This document shows, one piece after another, positions 25,031-28,224 of a stretch of DNA of 28,224 bases. Each line of letters begins with the position of its first letter. The first letter of the stretch is position 1. Under the pieces are notes generated by a model. It saw nothing but the letters and a program-made list of their open reading frames with translations. It was not told the DNA's origin and did not search any database. The stretch covers positions 1 through 28,224 of the forward strand of contig CAZRNU010000026.1 in assembly GCA_964601515.1 (NCBI GenBank), written 5' to 3'. A program made the translations under genes and the position numbers. The stretch comes from PWND01 sp964601515. Its GTDB lineage: Bacteria > Bacteroidota > Bacteroidia > Bacteroidales > UBA7960.

Positions 25031-25100
25031 TCACTTCAACAAAGGCTCAAAACGCAATTCCGCTTCGCTCAACTGCGTTCGAGCCTTAGATGTTAGCGGT
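25031..25100. repeat. Boundary palindrome 1 (attC-like), left copy of a 58-bp inverted repeat
   Basis: Bases 25043-25100 are the reverse complement of 26424-26481 with 57 of 58 identical. The site also folds on itself: AACA-AAGGCTC (25038-25048) pairs with GAGCCTT (25081-25087) and TGTT (25091-25094), leaving three unpaired bases (AGA) on one side; inside, AACGCAatt/aacTGCGTT pair again. On the gene strand it reads GCTAAC...GTTGAAG, like the paired core ends of an integron attC site. The inner end GTTAGCGGT lies 16 bp from the lipoprotein stop codon. Confidence 0.75.
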
Positions 25101-25116
25101 TCGTATTGAATTAATA

Positions 25117-26400
25117 TTATCTTCTCCCATTGTGTGCATTACTTAGTTGAAAAGTTGGTGATCCACAATTTGGAAGAAGTCCGAAAGCATCTGTCTGAAA
25201 TCCATATATGCCTGACGGTGCAGTCCCATCAATATAGGCTGTAGTCACATAAAGGATACCGTTATTGCCAAGGATGGGGGAACCCCATGAAACATCATTA
25301 TCAAGCTGTGCTGACCACAACCTTTTCCCAGTTGACATATTAAAAGCATGTACCCTGTTGTGTTTATCCTCTGTATTACCATATCCTTCAGACCCTATGT
25401 AAATTACTCTATCATCACCTAATGTGGGTGAAGAATAAAAATCCGAACCGAGATTATTTTCCCAAAGTATTGCTGAACCATCTGCTTTTAATGCATAAAG
25501 TGTTGATTCATCTTTTTCACCACCGTTACCATGACTACCAATGTATATAATGTTATTATCATCTACGGCAGGAGTTGATCGGAAATCAGCATTCATATCG
25601 AATGTGTACTTCCATTCTAAGGATCCATTTACAGTTGAAAAAGAATGAATAGTTTTCCAGGATGCAACTATTAGAGAAGAATAATCTTTGTTAAATGCTG
25701 GACTAGACGGGCAACTATTTCCATCTACAGTGTTTGCCCATCTTTCCATTCCATTCTTGTCAATTGAATACACTTGATTATAAGTCGAAAAATAAATATT
25801 TCCGTCAGGGTCTAATACCGGAGCTTGTATTACGCCTCCCGGTATGTAAGTGTTGTAATAACTCCATTTTTTATTACCATTAATATCAAATGCAAATAAA
25901 GAGTCCCCTGCAGCATAAATGGTATTGTCCTCTGCTATAGCCAGACATTTCATGCCAGCAAGATTTGTTACACCACTAATATCTTTTGACCATCGGAAGC
26001 CGCCATTATTGTCTAAAGAATAAAGTTTAAGTTTTTCGCTTGGACCAAATTGATATGTCTTGCCTGAATCAGCAATGAAGTAAATATTGCCATAACTATC
26101 TAAAGAGGGAGGACCTGTAATATTTTCACTTCCAATTGGAAACTCCCATATTTTATTTAGTTTAAGATCAAGTTTATATACAAAATTATTATTGGTTGGG
26201 ATATTAGAAGATGTGCCTATATAAATATAATTGTTTACCAAGGTTGGACAACCATTACTAAAGCCAGTTCCGGTAGTAATAAACTTGTATTTTTGTCTAT
26301 CAGAAATATCTACTTCATCTTTTTTGCAACCATAACTCAAAAATAATAATATCAATGCTAATGCATGGATTAGAAAGATTGATTTTTTTGAAATGTTCAC
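25117..26400 (-). CDS. PQQ-like beta-propeller lipoprotein
   Basis: A 427-residue exported protein. A hydrophobic signal (about residues 7-22) ends in SYGC with the lipidated Cys25, followed by KKDE, so this is a lipoprotein, though the lipobox is loose. The rest is a run of WD/PQQ-type blades, each with a pattern such as GNIYF..., ...LYSLDNNG...W and SSPTLGDDRVIYIGSEG; I count about seven or eight. No PQQ-dependent dehydrogenase active-site residues or cytochrome domain are visible, so a binding or scaffold role on the cell surface or in the periplasm is more likely than an enzyme. The start codon is GTG, with the gene-specific repeat GTTAGCGGT 24 bp upstream; the stop is 16 bp from its partner repeat. 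The gene is thus tightly packed between two inverted copies of a 58-bp palindrome. Confidence 0.82.
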   Translation of the reverse strand: MNISKKSIFLIHALALILLFLSYGCKKDEVDISDRQKYKFITTGTGFSNGCPTLVNNYIYIGTSSNIPTNNNFVYKLDLKLNKIWEFPIGSENITGPPSLDSYGNIYFIADSGKTYQFGPSEKLKLYSLDNNGGFRWSKDISGVTNLAGMKCLAIAEDNTIYAAGDSLFAFDINGNKKWSYYNTYIPGGVIQAPVLDPDGNIYFSTYNQVYSIDKNGMERWANTVDGNSCPSSPAFNKDYSSLIVASWKTIHSFSTVNGSLEWKYTFDMNADFRSTPAVDDNNIIYIGSHGNGGEKDESTLYALKADGSAILWENNLGSDFYSSPTLGDDRVIYIGSEGYGNTEDKHNRVHAFNMSTGKRLWSAQLDNDVSWGSPILGNNGILYVTTAYIDGTAPSGIYGFQTDAFGLLPNCGSPTFQLSNAHNGRR

Positions 26401-26423
26401 GACTTTAATTTTTATATAATATG

Positions 26424-26492
26424 ACCGCTAACATCTAAGGCTCGAACGCAGTTGAGCGAAGCGGAATTGCGTTTTAAGCCTTAGATGTTGGC
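26424..26492. repeat. Boundary palindrome 2 (attC-like), right copy of the 58-bp inverted repeat
   Basis: A near-perfect palindrome: GCTAACATCTAAGGCT (26427-26442) pairs with AGCCTTAGATGTTGGC (26477-26492), 15 of 16 matching, with an inner stem AACGCA/TGCGTT. Its outer ends differ by gene: ACCGCTAAC faces the lipoprotein gene and GTTGGCAGTAGTGG faces the nuclease gene. The first 58 bases are the inverted copy of 25043-25100. Confidence 0.8.
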
Positions 26493-26500
26493 AGTAGTGG
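26487..26500 (+). repeat. Nuclease-gene terminal inverted repeat, stop-codon side
   Basis: GTTGGCAGTAGTGG matches, inverted, CCATTACTGCCAAC at 27577-27590 with 13 of 14 bases. It ends one base before the nuclease stop codon. Confidence 0.7.
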
Positions 26501-26501
26501 T

Positions 26502-27485
26502 TTATTTTACATCAGATTCATTTTCAAATAGTTCATGTAGTTTTTGCTGTAATAGTTTCTTGTCTGGCAGCTGAGTTTTGTATTCTGAAACCATTGTCGG
26601 AGAAAGACTTCTGCTTAATGCATATTCAACAACTTCACTGTCTTTATCTTTGCATAGCAAGATTCCAATACTTGGATTTTCATTTGTTTTCCTTACATCA
26701 CGGTCTAATGCTTCTAAATAAAAGTTAAGTTGCCCCAGATGGTCAGGCTTAAACTTGTCTGCTTTAAGTTCAAAGGCTATCAAACATTGAAGCCCTCTGT
26801 GGTAAAAAAGTAGGTCAATAAGAAAATCGCTGTTTCCTACTTGCAGTTTATATTCCTCTCCTATAAACAAAAAGTCTTTGCCAAGTTCAAGTATGAAGTT
26901 TTTCAATTGCTTTATAAGTCCACGTTGCAATTCTTTTTCGCTATGGGACTCAGGTAGACTCAAAAACTCAAAAACATAACTGTCTTTAAATGTATTAGTC
27001 AGGTTTTGATTAGTTTCTCTCAACGCTGTCGGGAGTTTTGTGTTGCCAATCATTGTTCGCTCGTAAAGACTTGCAGATATTTGCCTGTCAAGCTCCCTGA
27101 AACTAAAACATTCTTGCTTAGCAAGATTTATATAAAACTCTCTCTCTTCAATAGATTTGCATCTCGAAAATATAGCCAAATTATGAGACCAGCTTATTTC
27201 TCTCAACAGTGTTGAGAGTTTTGGGTAATCCTTGTAAGTTTCGTAAAACTGTTTCATTCTCCAGATATTCTTGTCGGAGAATCCTTTTAAATCGGGTTCG
27301 TTTTGCTGAATATGTTTAGCCAATTCCAATACAACAGAATCACCCCATTCAGCCATGTCAATCTTTTTACTAATATATTTGCCAATATTCCAATAGAGGT
27401 CAATAAGTTCAGCATTAATAGCTCTAATTGCTTTTAACCGTGATTGCTTGATAAGATTTATTATTTCCGAAAATCCTTTGTCCAT
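26502..27485 (-). CDS. DUF1016 / YhcG-type PD-(D/E)xK nuclease family protein
   Basis: A 327-residue cytoplasmic protein from the ATG at 27485; a GTG six codons upstream (27503) is an alternative start. The N-terminal DUF1016 domain (about 1-160) includes DLYWNIGKYI, FSDKNIWRMKQFYETY and LREISWSHN. The C-terminal half has a PD-(D/E)xK-like nuclease core: Asp224 in FLIDLLFYH, then Glu239-x-Lys241 in AFELKADKF, with a following helix (GQLNFYLEALD). Members occur in accessory and restriction-modification islands, which suggests DNA cleavage or defence, but no methylase or other partner is next to it here. Inverted repeats GTTGGCAGTARTGG bracket it, one against the stop codon and one 92 bp before the start. 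A 19-bp perfect palindrome lies within it (27200-27218). Confidence 0.88.
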   Translation of the reverse strand: MDKGFSEIINLIKQSRLKAIRAINAELIDLYWNIGKYISKKIDMAEWGDSVVLELAKHIQQNEPDLKGFSDKNIWRMKQFYETYKDYPKLSTLLREISWSHNLAIFSRCKSIEEREFYINLAKQECFSFRELDRQISASLYERTMIGNTKLPTALRETNQNLTNTFKDSYVFEFLSLPESHSEKELQRGLIKQLKNFILELGKDFLFIGEEYKLQVGNSDFLIDLLFYHRGLQCLIAFELKADKFKPDHLGQLNFYLEALDRDVRKTNENPSIGILLCKDKDSEVVEYALSRSLSPTMVSEYKTQLPDKKLLQQKLHELFENESDVK

Positions 27486-27576
27486 ATTCTTATAATAAAT
27501 CACAAATTTAGTCTAATATTGGTCAATATACTACACTTGTTATGCTGCTGTTTGTATGTGAGTTTGGATTTTCTCA

Positions 27577-27590
27577 CCATTACTGCCAAC
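27577..27590 (-). repeat. Nuclease-gene terminal inverted repeat, start-codon side
   Basis: CCATTACTGCCAAC is the inverted partner of 26487-26500 (13 of 14 bases match). Its inner end faces the nuclease gene, 92 bp from the ATG. Confidence 0.7.
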
Positions 27591-27718
27591 TCTTCGTGGG
27601 ATAGTATAGTGGCGATTTGACGGCTTTCCCGCTGCTGCGGGATCAAACCGCACCCAAATTTAATTAATTATTCTTAACTTCAAACCTGCACGTCTGTGAG
27701 CCATTATATTAGCCCGCT
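27591..27718. repeat. Boundary 3: spacer with GC-rich hairpin between nuclease and Fic genes
   Basis: Between the nuclease-gene repeat (ends 27590) and GTTATCGGC (27719-27727, next to the Fic stop codon) lie about 128 bp. They contain a hairpin TCCCGC-TGCT-GCGGGA (27627-27642), flanked by a weaker CGG/CCG pairing. It takes the place of the palindrome at boundaries 1 and 2 but is different in sequence and longer. I see no open frame in it. Confidence 0.5.
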
Positions 27719-27729
27719 GTTATCGGCTG

Positions 27730-28224
27730 TTATTCTTTGTCTTCCAATATTTTTAATAGTTTTTGGTTCAAGTATAGTTTTTCTTTTCCTACCTTTTCTG
27801 ATTTCAAAAAGCCGTTTTCTTCCAACGCTATTAAATAGTTTCCAACGGTCTTTAGGTTTCCGATTTTTTTGTCAATCAAGTGTTGGCGTTTGGTATATGG
27901 TAAACGAAATAAAATTTCAATTAAGTCTTTTGAATAAACTTTTGGTAACTTCTTTTTGATTTCGGTTGCAGTTTCTTCCATAGCCACTGTGATTTTATTT
28001 AGTCTTTTTAATCCTTTATTTGCAGTTTCTTCAACCATATCTAACATATACAAGATGTAGTCTTCCCATTCCTTTTTTTCAGTTACATCTCTTAAGCACC
28101 TATAATATTCAATTTTATTTTTAATGATATATTCACTCAAATAGATGGCTGGTGTGTCCAATAAGCCTGATAGTTTTAGATACAATAACAATAAAATTCT
28201 TCCTGTTCTACCGTTACCGTCCGA
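27730..28224 (-). CDS. Fic family protein, C-terminal part
   Basis: The gene runs off the window's right end; the frame is open from 28224. The first visible residues are S-DGNGRTGR, the second half of the Fic active-site motif HPFxDGNGRxGR, so the Fic core lies mostly outside the window. After it come a hydrophobic helix (ILLLLYLKLSGLLD), the Fic C-terminal helices (IKNKIEYYRCLRDV) and a winged-helix-like end (LIALEENGFLKSEKVGKEKLYLNQ), a common layout. Fic proteins transfer AMP or another nucleotide part to a hydroxyl group on a target protein, sometimes as toxins or defence factors. The stop codon is directly next to GTTATCGGC, as expected for the third member of the cassette-like array. 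Target and inhibitory helix cannot be judged from this part. Confidence 0.88.
   Translation of the reverse strand, partial: SDGNGRTGRILLLLYLKLSGLLDTPAIYLSEYIIKNKIEYYRCLRDVTEKKEWEDYILYMLDMVEETANKGLKRLNKITVAMEETATEIKKKLPKVYSKDLIEILFRLPYTKRQHLIDKKIGNLKTVGNYLIALEENGFLKSEKVGKEKLYLNQKLLKILEDKE

Noticed and set aside
25117..26400. PQQ-dependent dehydrogenase
   Set aside because: Only the repeat fold is present; no catalytic Asp/Ca-binding pattern, Cys-Cys pair or cytochrome domain is visible, and the protein is shorter than the enzymes.
25031..27730. Calling the array a canonical integron
   Set aside because: The core reads GCYAAC/GTTRGC rather than RYYYAAC/GTTRRRY, two similar sites are inverted relative to each other, and no integrase gene or attI site is visible, so I only claim resemblance.
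27696..27959. 87-codon plus-strand frame over the Fic gene end
   Set aside because: It lies antisense to a clearly recognisable Fic C-terminus and has no supporting features.

Overview
The window looks like a chromosome segment of an AT-rich member of the Bacteroidota (Bacteroidetes). Supporting signs are very large hybrid histidine kinases with many PAS and GAF domains, TAnnTTTG-type promoter boxes upstream of some genes, a thrS-infC-rpmI-rplT cluster, an IS91-type transposase of the kind common in this phylum, and a lipoprotein signal. I see no tRNA, rRNA or CRISPR array.

Region 1 (1-13001) is a dense phosphorelay locus. It holds the 3' part of one hybrid kinase, a 1651-residue hybrid kinase with several sensor domains, two receivers and a C-terminal HPt, and a stand-alone response regulator. 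A membrane-anchored GAF/PAS sensor without a kinase domain is divergent from the regulator. A 1056-residue REC-PAS-kinase-REC-HPt protein follows, with a separate HPt gene directly upstream of it. The fused HPt of the 1056-residue kinase has methionine where the phosphorylated histidine should be, while the separate HPt keeps its histidine, so the small protein may do the work the fused domain lost. Two pairs of genes in this locus converge with overlapping stop codons.

Region 2 (13107-23692) is mostly housekeeping: an unrecognised 519-residue coiled-coil protein with a clear terminator, an RlmI-like rRNA methyltransferase, a MATE transporter, a leucine-rich-repeat protein, threonyl-tRNA synthetase, IF3, L35, L20, and a convergent SAM methyltransferase. 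IF3 appears to start at an ATA codon behind a strong Shine-Dalgarno sequence, seven codons before the first in-frame ATG.

Region 3 (about 23760-28224) is accessory DNA. It opens with remnants of a tyrosine recombinase and an IS91 transposase. Three codirectional genes on the minus strand follow: a PQQ-like beta-propeller lipoprotein, a DUF1016/YhcG-type PD-(D/E)xK nuclease, and the end of a Fic protein. The boundaries between them look like a cassette array. The lipoprotein and nuclease genes are each bracketed by their own short inverted repeat beginning GTTRGC, and the boundaries are filled by long palindromes resembling integron attC sites without exactly matching the attC core. No integrase for this array is visible. 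This array is the most unusual structure in the window.
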